Positions 12,801 through 26,800 of a stretch of DNA of 64,000 nucleotides are shown here, one piece after another (within the stretch, counting starts at the first letter, position 1; each line of letters starts with the position of its first letter). The DNA is from Tethya wilhelma (lineage: Eukaryota; Porifera; Demospongiae; Tethyida; Tethyidae). The DNA lies in the NCBI GenBank assembly GCA_964030475.1, contig CAXIPT010000004.1, forward strand, positions 5,412,695 to 5,476,694, given 5' to 3'. Under the pieces are notes generated by a model. It did not search any database. It saw only the letters and a list, made by a program, of their open reading frames with translations, and was not told the DNA's origin. Made by a program: the position numbers and the translations under genes.

Positions 12801-15800
12801 TCCTCTGAATGTGTGGTGTGTGAGATCATCAGAGTGGGTGAATTTACAAGGAAAAAGAGGTCAGGGTGCTAAATTAGTTCCACTGAACACAACTAAATGG
12901 CAGCCAGGATGACTCTATATCATGTCACGTCCCAACTATGTACATGTTAGTACTAGCTGTCAACTATACACATAAAATAAAACCCTTCAAATTTGTTTAG
13001 AAGGCCTCCCATGAAGATAGTCTACTAAGAATTCTCTCAGAAACTTTCCAGAACACTCAGACACACAGCGTTTGGCATTGGAATTCACAACACATCAAAA
13101 TCTGTTCCTACACTTCCTCATTTCACATGAAAACAACTTATTAGCTCTCTCTATCCAGTTAAAGATTACATACATAATTAAAGCCTAATCTGTTTGTCTG
13201 GAATTGTGGGTTTAAGTCAGTCAGGGTTCTGTGATATGCCGCCACCAGATTTACATATATACACACTGTAACATAACTGTTACATTTAAAACTAAATTAT
13301 ATACAGACTCAAGAATCAAGGCATTGCTACAGTATATAAAGGGAGCTGTAAGTTTCAACAGCAACACTGAGAATTAAAATACGACAAGAAGACTAAACAA
13401 AGAGCACTCAGGGAGGCCAGCTGAGATTACACCTGGATTTACTAGCACCATGACAGCACCAGAAGGACCTGCTCCTGTTAGCTCCGTCTTCCTTTGGGGA
13501 GAAGTACAAGAAAGCTTTCATGTGATCGAAGATGAAGTACCGCACCACAATTTCACCAAGGTCAAACTCCACCCAAAAAGTGAACTGGACTCCATCTACT
13601 ACTTGTATCCGGAAAAAAATCTCCAGGTCCCCGACGGCAAGTCGTCTCAAGTGGTGACAAGCTACGAATACGAAGATATTGACAAAAATGCTCAACCAGT
13701 GCTGTCTATCAAAGGATTCAACAATGATGGGATTATTATTTTCGAGGGTACCAATTATGATGGAGAGTCGAAGAACTACATCGGCAGCGGGACTATCACA
13801 GACGCCTTTCCCATGAACACACCAAAGGGCGCAGCTTCTTTTCACGTCCTGGATGGCAGCTGGAGGTTGCTGGACGAACACGGAGGCTCTATTGTGGTGG
13901 ACGACGAAGTAGAATTTGGACCCGGTACTAGAGGGACTATACCTGCTCCAATGACCAATAAGGTTTATGAAGTGTATCGTGCCTAAGATCAATTGTTTTG
14001 TGGACAACCATACGGATTTATGAACAGTGTATCTAGTAAAATTTAGACAAGCTGTATAAGTATTTTATCACCTTTGCTTACGATTATGAAATTTTTAGTA
14101 CACATAATTATATTGTTCATTTATATTATGTACGTAGTTGTGTAAAAGTAGACTAATTGATATGGAAGTAGAATTACATTAATTTTTATACAAGCTTAAT
14201 AATAATATACAATCACCATTAACGATTGAAATGAGTAGGAAATGTGACTATCAAACAATGTAGTTCCCATGAAAACAACCTACTTGTGTCTGCCCATTTT
14301 CTGGCTACCCGTAAATTTATACAACAGCTAGCTAACATGAAGTCACACGGAAATTCAAATGGTATAATCTTCACGAACAATTTAGTGGTTACGCACACGC
14401 GGCAGTCACAGGTAGAAATTGGAATATTAAATTTTTTTTTGAGTTTGCTGCTATATCTCCCTATAATGGACAGCTATCTCCAGGCTAACAAACCTGGTCA
14501 GCTAGTAGCTCTATTATTCTATAACACATTGATTCAGCAAAATTTAAACTGAAATTAATGAACCACTTAGCATTAATAACCATTTAATTTAAAACGGAAA
14601 AATGTTCATTTTCTATGTACCAGTTGTACTTTAGGNATAGGTGTGTGGGGAGGACTTTAATTATGAAAGGTCAAGCAAGGGTCAACCATGTTGAACCTCC
14701 TCTGAATGTGTGGTGTGTGAGATCATCAGAGTGGGTGAATTTACAAGGAAAAAGAGGTCAGGGTGCTAAATTAGTTCCACTGAACACAACTAAATGGCAG
14801 CCAGGATGACTCTATATCATGTCACGTCCCAACTATGTACATGTTAGTACTAGCTGTCAACTATACACATAAAATAAAACCCTTCAAATTTGTTTAGAAG
14901 GCCTCCCATGAAGATAGTCTACTAAGAATTCTCTCAGAAACTTTCCAGAACACTCAGACACACAGCGTTTGGCATTGGAATTCACAACACATCAAAATCT
15001 GTTCCTACACTTCCTCATTTCACATGAAAACAACTTATTAGCTCTCTCTATCCAGTTAAAGATTACATACATAATTAAAGCCTAATCTGTTTGTCTGGAA
15101 TTGTGGGTTTAAGTCAGTCAGGGTTCTGTGATATGCCGCCACCAGATTTACATATATACACACTGTAACATAACTGTTACATTTAAAACTAAATTATATA
15201 CAGACTCAAGAATCAAGGCATTGCTACAGTATATAAAGGGAGCTGTAAGTTTCAACAGCAACACTGAGAATTAAAATACGACAAGAAGACTAAACAAAGA
15301 GCACTCAGGGAGGCCAGCTGAGATTACACCTGGATTTACTAGCACCATGACAGCACCAGAAGGACCTGCTCCTGTTAGCTCCGTCTTCCTTTGGGGAGAA
15401 GTACAAGAAAGCTTTCATGTGATCGAAGATGAAGTACCGCACCACAATTTCACCAAGGTCAAACTCCACCCAAAAAGTGAACTGGACTCCATCTACTACT
15501 TGTATCCGGAAAAAAATCTCCAGGTCCCCGACGGCAAGTCGTCTCAAGTGGTGACAAGCTACGAATACGAAGATATTGACAAAAATGCTCAACCAGTGCT
15601 GTCTATCAAAGGATTCAACAATGATGGGATTATTATTTTCGAGGGTACCAATTATGATGGAGAGTCGAAGAACTACATCGGCAGCGGGACTATCACAGAC
15701 GCCTTTCCCATGAACACACCAAAGGGCGCAGCTTCTTTTCACGTCCTGGATGGCAGCTGGAGGTTGCTGGACGAACACGGAGGCTCTATTGTGGTGGACG

Positions 15801-17788
15801 ACGAAGTAGAATTTGGACCCGGTACTAGAGGGACTATACCTGCTCCAATGACCAATAAGGTTTATGAAGTGTATCGTGCCTAAGATCAATTGTTTTGTGG
15901 ACAACCATACGGATTTATGAACAGTGTATCTAGTAAAATTTAGACAAGCTGTATAAGTATTTTATCACCTTTGCTTACGATTATGAAATTTTTAGTACAC
16001 ATAATTATATTGTTCATTTATATTATGTACGTAGTTGTGTAAAAGTAGACTAATTGATATGGAAGTAGAATTACATTAATTTTTATACAAGCTTAATAAT
16101 AATATACAATCACCATTAACGATTGAAATGAGTAGGAAATGTGACTATCAAACAATGTAGTTCCCATGAAAACAACCTACTTGTGTCTGCCCATTTTCTG
16201 GCTACCCGTAAATTTATACAACAGCTAGCTAACATGAAGTCACACGGAAATTCAAATGGTATAATCTTCACGAACAATTTAGTGGTTACGCACACGCGGC
16301 AGTCACAGGTAGAAATTGGAATATTAAATTTTTTTTTGAGTTTGCTGCTATATCTCCCTATAATGGACAGCTATCTCCAGGCTAACAAACCTGGTCAGCT
16401 AGTAGCTCTATTATTCTATAACACATTGATTCAGCAAAATTTAAACTGAAATTAATGAACCACTTAGCATTAATAACCATTTAATTTAAAACGGAAAAAT
16501 GTTCATTTTCTATGTACCAGTTGTACTTTAGGTTTTTATTGGGTATGGTTATACTAAAACCTATAATACAAATGGCTTGTACCACTGCACGTAAAGCCAT
16601 AGTCCATACATTACATGTACGGTGTATAAACTTATACACCCTAGGTATAGTGTATCAGCTAGTGGTTAGAGAGTGTACACGGCCAATGTAAACTGAAGTC
16701 CATCTGGTTTGAGAATGCCGGTAAAAAAACTTGAATAACTTTCTAAATATCCAACCGATTTCAAAATTTCAAGCACCATTGGAAAGCGCTTGATCTTCCC
16801 GTCCTTTTGGTTGCTTTTTCAGCCTCCCACGCCTTACCAATCAAAATTAGCTATTTTGTCCCATAGAAAAAGTATGGTTATGAATCTTATTAATTCACTT
16901 CTGGCGGCATTCTCAAACCAGATCGACTTTAGGAGATGCTTTTGAAATGAACTCTAACTATGGTACAACTGTGACTGCCACATATACACATACCTTTGGT
17001 GGTCTCCGCAGCCACCTCGAGCTGACAACAGACGTGGAGAATGTTGGAGTTGTCCCCCGTCACCTCGTGGAGAACACCGGGAGGCAAGGAAGCCAGTTGA
17101 AGCCGGTTGGTGTTATCGTCGAAACCTGTGAGATCAGTTTTAAGATCCAGTTTGGAGCGAACAGTGTGGTCCGTTGAATCTTCAACAACTTGCATCTCAG
17201 AGTCGAAATCCAAGCCAGCCAACGAAGATGGAGATAAAGTCTTGAGTGATGCAGGATCGCTACCAGCACTCCGCGACGAGTTATTCAGGTCACTTTTAAC
17301 AGATGTCAAACTCGTTTCAAGAACTACTAGTTTTTCAGGTTCTGTAAACTTGACCCTCTTGGGTGCTGGTTCAGACTCAGTTTCATCACTGCTCTCCTGT
17401 TTTTGTTCTTTGTCATGACCAGAAGACGATGAAGGTGGATTGAGTGATTTGGACGAATTTTTAGACTCAGATAAATCATCTTGAGGGCTTAGAATAATAG
17501 ATCTCTTCTCTTCTTTCCTTTCACGATCTAAACTTGACGCTTCCTTTTCATCTTGGACCAAAGATGTCTCTTCATGGCTCTCCTTGTTGTCCAGTTTAGC
17601 TTTCTTGCTGGTAGGTTCAAAGGGGGTATGCCCATCAGTGTGTGGCTGACTTTGGCTGCTCTGGGTGTCGGAGGATTTGGAAGATAAAGTGAGCTTCAGG
17701 GAAGAGAGGATGGAGTTGACTTTGGAAACATTTCCACTCTGGACGGCAGGCATGAGGTATCTTGGTTTGGGAACTATATTGATATAAT

Positions 17789-17825
<37 letters not shown>

Positions 17826-20800
17826 ATAAAATTATTCTAAATAATGCACAGCATGAAGACAACTAAAAGAGCCAATATTCGACAGATACAGTGTGTACTG
17901 TAAACACTACACGTAAACAAGATGAGATGGTTACAATTATTAACATTCATAATGTATGGAATATTTAAGTTAACAGATAACATGTATTAATTTTTAATTC
18001 ATATTTAATTGTGTTACGTACGTAACACTGAGTACTATGCTCTCAAACATTCTGACTAACAAAGTTTGTACATGCAATAGTACAACATTTTGACGATGTA
18101 CGTACCTAAAACCATCACAAGAACATGTGATTCTCGATCCTTGCCGACAGCATACTGCCGAGAAAGGACACAGTTGTATGGCTGCATCAAATGGAGGTGT
18201 GGCTTCTGCATGTGAAGAGCTGAGGAAGGTTTTAGACTGAGACCATTAGCCAGGGGGCGGACAAAACCATGTACATCACGAAGGAGCAAAATTTGTGAAT
18301 TGTAGCATCGGATGAAAGAGGGATTAGTGATGTGCTGACTGAGAGGAGATGGCAAAGTTCTAGGTTCACATGTCACATCTTCATCGCTTTGAAGTGACTT
18401 TCGTTTTTGACCTGCCATTGTTTTCGCTCTCCCTTTTCCTTTTCTTTCAATCTTAGCAGCAACACAGCGATCATCTTCTGAGCTAAAGCATCCACTGCTC
18501 AAACCGTCTTCTCCTTCCACACTCACTAATCCACACTCCTTAGCTAGTGCACTCTCCTCTTCAATGGTGCATCGGTTGCGCTTCGAATCCTTCGTACTGA
18601 GAGCTACGAAGGAGGTACTTATAAAAGCACCAGAGCTGGAGTGACCGGAACAAATCACAAACGCTCGACCGTCTGAAATTCTCTCCACAATGAGATGAGG
18701 CCCTTCGTCCGTTGCGTGAACACAGAGAGGTGTATAGCCAGTGATCGTTGAACTAGGGCTAGCATTGAGTGTTCTTATTTCGTTCGATTGAAGCGATTTT
18801 TGAGAAAGAATGCAGACAGGTCTGTGTTGTACCACTCCTGCTACGTGTTGCGAGGTGCTCATCATTTGGGACGAAGTGATGCTCGAAACGCTACCGCACT
18901 CTGATTTTATCGGAGTACCAGTGTTGGGATTTTCGATACATAACTCGAGATCGGAAGCTTTGAAGACCTTGAGCGTGCTCTTGGCACTACTGGTGCTGGA
19001 GAGGGTGCCAGTTTCGGACGAAGAACAAGAGATATCGACGATAGTCTGGTGTTGATCGACAGTAACAACGCGACCCAGGATGGCAGGAGAATCGTCCAAG
19101 AACACGACATCGGACAGCTTCCATATCTCAAGAGCATCATACCTCGAGGAAATTTCTTCCAGCTCTTGGACCATCCTTGGAGTAAAATCAATGGTTCTAG
19201 GTTGCGCAGCACCCCCTTTCCTCGGCATCCTCTTTCTTTCCTCCCCACCTCCCTGACGGACATCGCTAAACACCTTGACCATAATGGAAGTCTTAGGGTC
19301 CAGCTGGCTGTGTTCAATGATGTTGACCGATTGTCCAACTCTCGGTCCATTGGGAGTTCGGGAGTAGACGATGGCGTTTGGACCACACGGAGGACCGTTT
19401 TTGAGTCTCACGAGGCACCCGTCGGTGATGGTGCCCTTGGAGGAGCGTGAGGGTGTGGAGCGTGAGTGTGTGGAGGTGTGAGGGGTGGAGGTGGGGTCGT
19501 CGCTAGATGACCTCTCGGAAGGTTGGCTCTTGAGTTGAGGACAGAGACCCCTGTAGTGCATGAGAAGAAGAAAAATAAATTAGTATAGTTTGCACAGATC
19601 TACACCTTCACAGTGGTATATATACTACCCTCGTACCAGGCTCTCTCCTTTGACCATACACTAACGGTAAGAAAGATCAAAGGGCAGAACCTGGGAATGA
19701 GGCTATAGGTATATACAGTACTGGTACTAAGTTGGCAAGTCTGCTGATAGTCTGATCATAATGTTCTATTCTATTTGCAATGCAAACTGAGCAGCCTCGT
19801 TCTCAGGCTTCCTTTCTGTGAATCCACATCCATTTTTCCGGAGAGGAACAAGGCTACAAACTGAGCCACAAGCACTTGTCATGAGTGCTGTGCTGTGTCA
19901 GTAAAGGCACTACGAATATTTCTTCTCTATATTGCATTCATGCAATCATATATGTAAAAATGTAATTTTAACCTACCACCAAAAGACCCTTCCCCTCTCA
20001 GTCACTGCTGTGGTGATGAAGTTGGACACTGAGAGCTGTGTGATCCTATCTCCCTCTAGCTGAGGGAACTCCTGGGCCGAGTGAGTCAGGGACTGTACCA
20101 GGGAGGGGGTACCACTCTCAGGGGTTTCTGGAGAGGGAAAGAAAATGAATTTCATGTATAGCATATGTACACATGTGCATTAGAAGGTCACTTTACCAAC
20201 CTACAGGTTTACCTTGATCTATGCATCATTTATCGCTATAATTATCACAATTTTCTTTATAAAACCCTTGATCATAGTACGTACTCAACATAGCATTTAT
20301 TTTTAGAACTGTTGAATTTTTGCTATTTATGATGAAAATTTCCCAAACTATGTTACACTTAAAATGAAGGCACCAAGGTGCATAAGCCTCGGCGCAATCC
20401 GCAACTGACAGCTAGCATGATGCACAACATGAATGTATGACCTGATCATCCAACCAACCTCAAATTCTAGCCTGTAGCCAGGAGCTGACCTGAGACTCTC
20501 ACTACTAAGTCATTGACCTGAGTCAGCCACAGGCAGACTAAAAAATGTATACATGCAGAAAGCAAGCCAACCTTTGTTTGTCTTTCCAAGAGCATAAGTA
20601 GCATTGCACTGAGTATAATCATGCATTGGCAAGGCTAATTCCTGTCTGTATATCCAAAGAACACTGACAGTGACTAACAGCAGCAGCAACAGCAGCAGCA
20701 GCCTCAGCAGTAAATCGTTGTGGCAGTGAGCATTGCTCTGATTCTAAATAACGCACACTAAATCAGTAGGTGTGGCCTCGAAGCTAAGCGCTAAAAGAAG

Positions 20801-23800
20801 CATAAAAGCCTCAAATCTCAGGAACTATAGTGTTTTGGACAGCAAAAAATGTAATTCTACAAGATCATTCACATTTATGAACGTAAGTACTATCGCTTTT
20901 GTAGCTAGAACTGTCTTTCTTGAGATTTCGATTGAACAGACAGACAGACAGACAGACAAAACGACTACCGTAACCCTCTGCACGTGCTACGCACGCGCCG
21001 AGGCTTAATAATATGATAAATACATGACTCAATTGAAGGTACTATACCGGCAAATTTGCTGTGTTATACAAATTATTCCCATTACACAAATTGTAAATAT
21101 AAGGGATTACCTTAGGTTTATACTGACAAAACCCATTCATTCAATGTTGCATGAATTTAAAACAGTGAATTTTAAAGTTTTGCATTATATTTGGTATGAG
21201 CAGACGCTAGACTTACAAAATTTTAAACGCATTACTATAAAAGTTTCTGTCGCATTTATTCAAAACTTTGCACTGATGAAAGATTACCATAATTATAGCG
21301 GGAAAGTTTCGCTGGGGTTAGCTTTCGTGGGTTTTGCAGATCACGCTCCATCCGTGAAAGTTTTTATCAATAGTTTTTTTTAATTAATAAATGACTTCAT
21401 TGAAGTAGCTGCATGACTAGTACCACTTTCAACACAGACACTTCTAGTGTTATGATCTCAGCTAGAAAATTGTAATGTCTTAGTTCTGATATTCAGCTGA
21501 AAGGCTATTAATTTAGTTAATTATGGTACTATGATATCTGCATGAGCTCAAGACTTACGACTTAAATTGCAAAAAAATGCGGCATAAAATACAAAATGGT
21601 CCAGGAATACTAATGGTTCATTTTGTGCATAATGGTTGTACATATTTTTGATCATATAATTAATAACAGAATTGCATAACTGAACATTTAGTAATAATTG
21701 TGCTCTTTCGTTAATCATGGAATGTCTATGACCTTTGCCACTCATGGATTGAGCCATTGATGTGCTCACACTAATAAATGCTATTTTTATGACCGAACGA
21801 TCAAATAATATGCTTTAATTCGAATCCAACTTCTTCAAAATTTACAATAAAATAAAATTGGTCAAAGGGAACAGAAACAGAAGATCAACTTGACTGGAAG
21901 GCACAACACACACGTTGATAATTCCAATCCACTGCAAATCGTAGCTCAAGTTTGGTGCCATGGCGTATAATAAATCTTGGATCACATGTAGTAACTGTTG
22001 AGTATAGCTATATAATCAGTTGATCAAACATATACTTATAATGTAGTACAAGTGCATAACATCAAATTTTCTGATAACCCCATTTGCACTTTGGGGTATT
22101 TAATAGAGTACAACTTATGTAAAATGGAGTGATAATAATGCCATATGTGTGTATCGTTATATAATCTGTAGTACTCCGTCAAATTGAGAAACTTTCCTAA
22201 ATCATTTCATTGTTAGCTGCATGTGTATTGTGTATATAATACAACAATCTAATGTATATTCACAGTCATATAAGGTATGGCAGTTTTCATTAGTCAGTCA
22301 CTAGTATACGTGCATATACTTAAACACATCAACTAAAAGAGAAGATATTTTAAGATAAGATACTAAGACTAAGATATTTCGAGCTAAGAGTTTGATATAT
22401 TCGATTTTGTCAACATTCAAGATGGACGTAAAGTTTTTCTTGCTCAATGTACTAGCCATCCTCCTCTCAGTGGATGTACACATATGTAGCGGTGCTCGCT
22501 GTAGTATGAATAATGATGTTGGTGAAGTAGTATACATCATTCGTGAGAATAATCCAAACAGAACACCAGGAACCCTTTACAAGGTTGGTAGATCAACACG
22601 GAGTGGTGATTCCCGGAGAGCTAACTTGCAAACTGGTAATCCCCGTCAACTTGAAGTTATGGAAGTCTTTAACGTGCAAAACAGCTACAGAGCTGAACGG
22701 AATGCTCATGCTGCCGTAGCACGTTATCACGTCAATTTTGGTGGAGGAACAGAGTGGTACAATGTTCCAGCTAATCAATACAGAAATTTCTCTGATACTA
22801 TTCGTGGTGCAGTTATAAGGCTGCAGCTTGAAGAATGAAATTAATTAATAAAGAACTAAATTTTAATTGGAACTTTGAGCAGTAATAGTCTAGTATATTA
22901 TATAGTAATGTATTTATAGCTTGTATGAGTTTAACATTAGCGTGTGTGATTAATTAAAGAGAATAAGGACTAACTGAAGTTAGTTATCAAAATAGTACAG
23001 TAGAACATTCATTGACTCGGTTATAGTTATAATCAGAACAACAAAAAAATAATGTTTCATGTCATGCACATTGACTGCATGTGAAACATGCACAGCATCT
23101 ATGTAGGTGGATATGTAGGTAAGCGGGTGTAGAATCTGATCGATTCATGATATCAAGACTGGTAGGAGGCATTACATGATTTTCGCCAATGCAATTCGCA
23201 CTTGTATACGTTTACTACAGTAACTCCTTGGTTGGATAATGCACTTATCAATCAACTTATAGTGCACGCATGCGACAGTCGCGCAAAGTCTTCGACAAAG
23301 TATAAAGCCTCAAGTAGCATAAAAGAAAATCAACATTAGCATCGCGGTTATGATGACTGTCATAATAATACATGTATACCTGGGCCATATCACTAGATCT
23401 TATAAACTACAAGCAGTGGTCACTACTCTATTTGACTATACAATCCCATGATACATGACAAAATAAGAGTATGCACGAGAAAGAAAATAAAGGCTATACA
23501 ACATTTCGTACAAACATAAAGTCGTGTTATACTCATTCAAGCTTAATAATGGCAATAACCATTATTATTGTTGATCACAATACCAGCTCATAACACTCGA
23601 AAGGAATTGCCTTTATGAGGAGATTGGATGCACAGTTACACTCCCGAGAGAGAATATGACAAAAGAACATGAAATCTAATGAAAAGCATCATCTAGAGCT
23701 GGCTATAAGGGGTAATCAAGAAAACAAAGGCAGAAGCTAAAGCAAACAAAATAAAAGCTATATATAACAAAGCCAGACAGTCCTCTAGAGGAAGAGGAAG

Positions 23801-26800
23801 GGGACAATATTGGTAAATAGGAGCATGCAAATGATGTATGTTATAAGAGTATAACAAATAACTGTACATTTATACATGTGTATTCTAACACTAAAGTCCA
23901 TCTGGTTTGAGAATGCCGGTAGAAAAAATTGAATAACTTCTAAATATCCAACTGATTTAAAAATTTCAAGCACCATTGGAAAGCGCTCATCCTCCCTGTT
24001 CTTTTGGTAGCTTTTCCAGCTTCCTACGCCTTACCAGTCAAAAGTTAGCTATTTTACCTCATATAAAAAGTATTGCTATGAATCTCATTATTTCACTTCC
24101 CGCGGCATTCTCAAACCAGATGGACTTTAACACATGCACCACGTGATGGAGGAGCCTAGGAACGAGGCTAGTGTAAATATACTGTATAGTAGGTAGTTTG
24201 GTAAACATTGCACAAATTCTTCTGACTGACCATAGAGATAGTGAGTTTTCTGGGAGCTAATATGAATTTCATTACAGTTCAGCTTGTGTCACATGTCACC
24301 AATGGATTTTTCTAAGGGGCATTGAAGAAAAACAACTTATCACACTGATAGTTCAGCCAAAAGCAAGGCTGACTACTTCGAATCACTGAATTGTGTTTGA
24401 AACTAACATGAATCGATGTCCACTGGGAGTACAGTATCCTAATGCAGGAGGTTATGACTACAACTTCATCGATAAGGTACCTGATCGCCTCATCTGCAAC
24501 ATTAGTACCAAACCACTGTGTGATCCTAGGCTAGTCGTGTGCTGTGGACAGCATTTCTGCACCAATTGTCTTCAACAATGGTTCAAAAAGAATGGTAGAC
24601 AAGAGTCATGCCCTCATTGCCGTACCAGTGGGAGGGAGTTTCAACACGTGATTCACAAGGGAGTGAAAAGTGAGGTTGAACAGATGAAAATAAACTGTCC
24701 AAACGAAAAGAAAGGATGTCTTTGGAGTGGAGAAGTTTCAGCGCTGAGAAACAATCTTGATTCAGCAAATGGATGTGAGGAAGAGCTTGTTCGTTGCACA
24801 CACGGATGCAAAAATGGAGTGATTGTAACAAAGGTCAAGCGTAAAGATCTCCAAGATCACCTCAAGAATAATTGCAACCTTCGACCCTTCTCGTGCAAAT
24901 ATTGTGGGTTGCAGAGAACATACAAATTTGTTACTGGAGAACACAGAGACAAATGTCAAGAGTTTCCATTAGTTTGTCCCAATCAATGTGGAACCATGGG
25001 CATCAAGCGCATCAAGCGCAAGGACATAAAAAGTCACCGTGCTAAATGTACACATGAAGTTATAGAATGCCAGTATAAGGAAATAGGATGTAAAGAAAAA
25101 ATAGTAAGGTGGAAAATGGGTGCTCATCAAGCTGATACTCGGTACTACTTAGAGTTGGCAATGAAGGCATTCAGGGAATTAAAACAAAAAAATGGAAAGC
25201 TCCAAAGACAGATACAAGGTGACCAGTATTATGGAATGATACAAAGGTATTAACATTTCAGCAACACAGATATACACAAACACATACAATTATACTAACT
25301 GTCTGGTTTCATTTAACTATAATTAACACTTAGCGGATGGGTTAAATTAATGACCTTTGAACCCAAAATACGGGCACAAAAATTATACACGTGTGCAAGC
25401 GTAAGTGCAACTTCAGCACTTTTATTTGTCAGGAAGCTTGTATCTGTGAACTTTGAACTAGCTGTGCAGACAGGTAAGGTATTGCCCTACTTAGATATGA
25501 ACTACTAACTTAAACCTTGAAATGGGTGTGGCGCTATAGGCTCATAAAGCGACAAAGGTCACGATCACGACCATCGCTTTTTGTTTCCTCCAGAGTCCTA
25601 CAGAGCACAAGGTTAGTACTTTATATATTACTGCAGGGATAGCTAGGCAATAAGGCTATACCATCGCTTTTGGGATTTAGTTAGGCTAGCTAGTTTTTCA
25701 CTCATACTGTAAGTCTGTCATGGTCGCGTTAGTCGCGATCGCGATTTTTGGTTTTAGCTTCTCGTTTTCTCCATGGTCTTAGTGCAGCAATAGCTAGACT
25801 ATATGACCATAGCATCGCTTTTGTAACTCTGTTCTACTTCTATTTTTATGGACGTTTCATGTGTACAGCAAGTATGCAAGTACAGTAAATGTATTATTCG
25901 CAGGTAGGGAGAGCAAGCCTTACAACAAGGATGTACCATCTTGTACACTATTACATAATTCGAGGACTCTCTCAATTTGTTAGTTTTCTATAGACATGTG
26001 GTTTCTTTCACAAATTAAGGGTTGTGCCAATTGTAAGATACATGCGTTTTGTATAGTTTTTTTGTCTTAAAGTGTGGCTTCATTTGATCATACCATGAAT
26101 GTCTAGACGGAAATAATTATTACATACAGGAAGCAGAACCAAGATTACTTCATCTAAGCTACAGACAAGTCAAAGAACATTATACTATTGTTGCTACATA
26201 CATGTAATAGTACCAGTACCAGCTAAGTTGAAAGCAACTCCTAGCAATAGTATAAAGTTTGAAGCAATCATTATCAAGTTTGAACATGGAATGGCAAGCC
26301 AGTCAGATAAATGATATAGAAGAAAATTTGATTGAATCTACAAGAATTAAAACTCTTCCAGAAAAGGAATCTGATTCAGCAACATTTCATTTGGGTGACA
26401 AAGCTCAAGGATGTAACTACGATTTGAAACCACATGGTCCAATCGCAAAAGAAGGGTGTGCTTGGACGGGAGAGATAGCAGCACAAAAACATCTCCTTTC
26501 TGAAGGATTTGACAGTGAACACGATTCAACTCCTTTCAACAACTATTGTGAGAACGAAACATGGCAAACAGCTGGTATGACGTCAATAGTCAACCGAAAA
26601 GACTTTCAAGATCGTACTGACTACGAGTGCAACCCAAGACAGTACATACATAGATGCAGCTATTGCAATCTACATGTGCAGGGCACGTATCAGTTCATTG
26701 TGGAGACACATTTAAATGAGTGCCCAGAGTTTCCACTGACGTGTCCAAAACAGTGTGGAGCCAGTGGCATCAAACGCAAGAACTTGACGGCACATTATAA

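Larger units (their letters stand above)
12740..16532 (+). repeat. identical 1896-bp tandem copies flanking a single N (probable assembly duplication)
   Basis: Bases 12740-14635 and 14637-16532 appear identical throughout, with a constant offset of 1897 and an N at 14636 exactly at the joint. All open frames recur with the same offset, including non-coding ones. Identity over neutral spacer plus the one-N joint suggests overlapping contig ends placed side by side rather than a biological tandem duplication. Confidence 0.85.

Noticed and set aside
12661..12912. Short plus-strand open frame (recurring after 14641)
   Set aside because: No family similarity, starts in noise, and its second copy comes only from the assembly duplication.
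13408..15904. Two minus-strand 199-codon open frames over the crystallin genes
   Set aside because: Exact antisense shadows of the crystallin coding sequence, which has Greek-key motifs and a TATA box on the plus strand.
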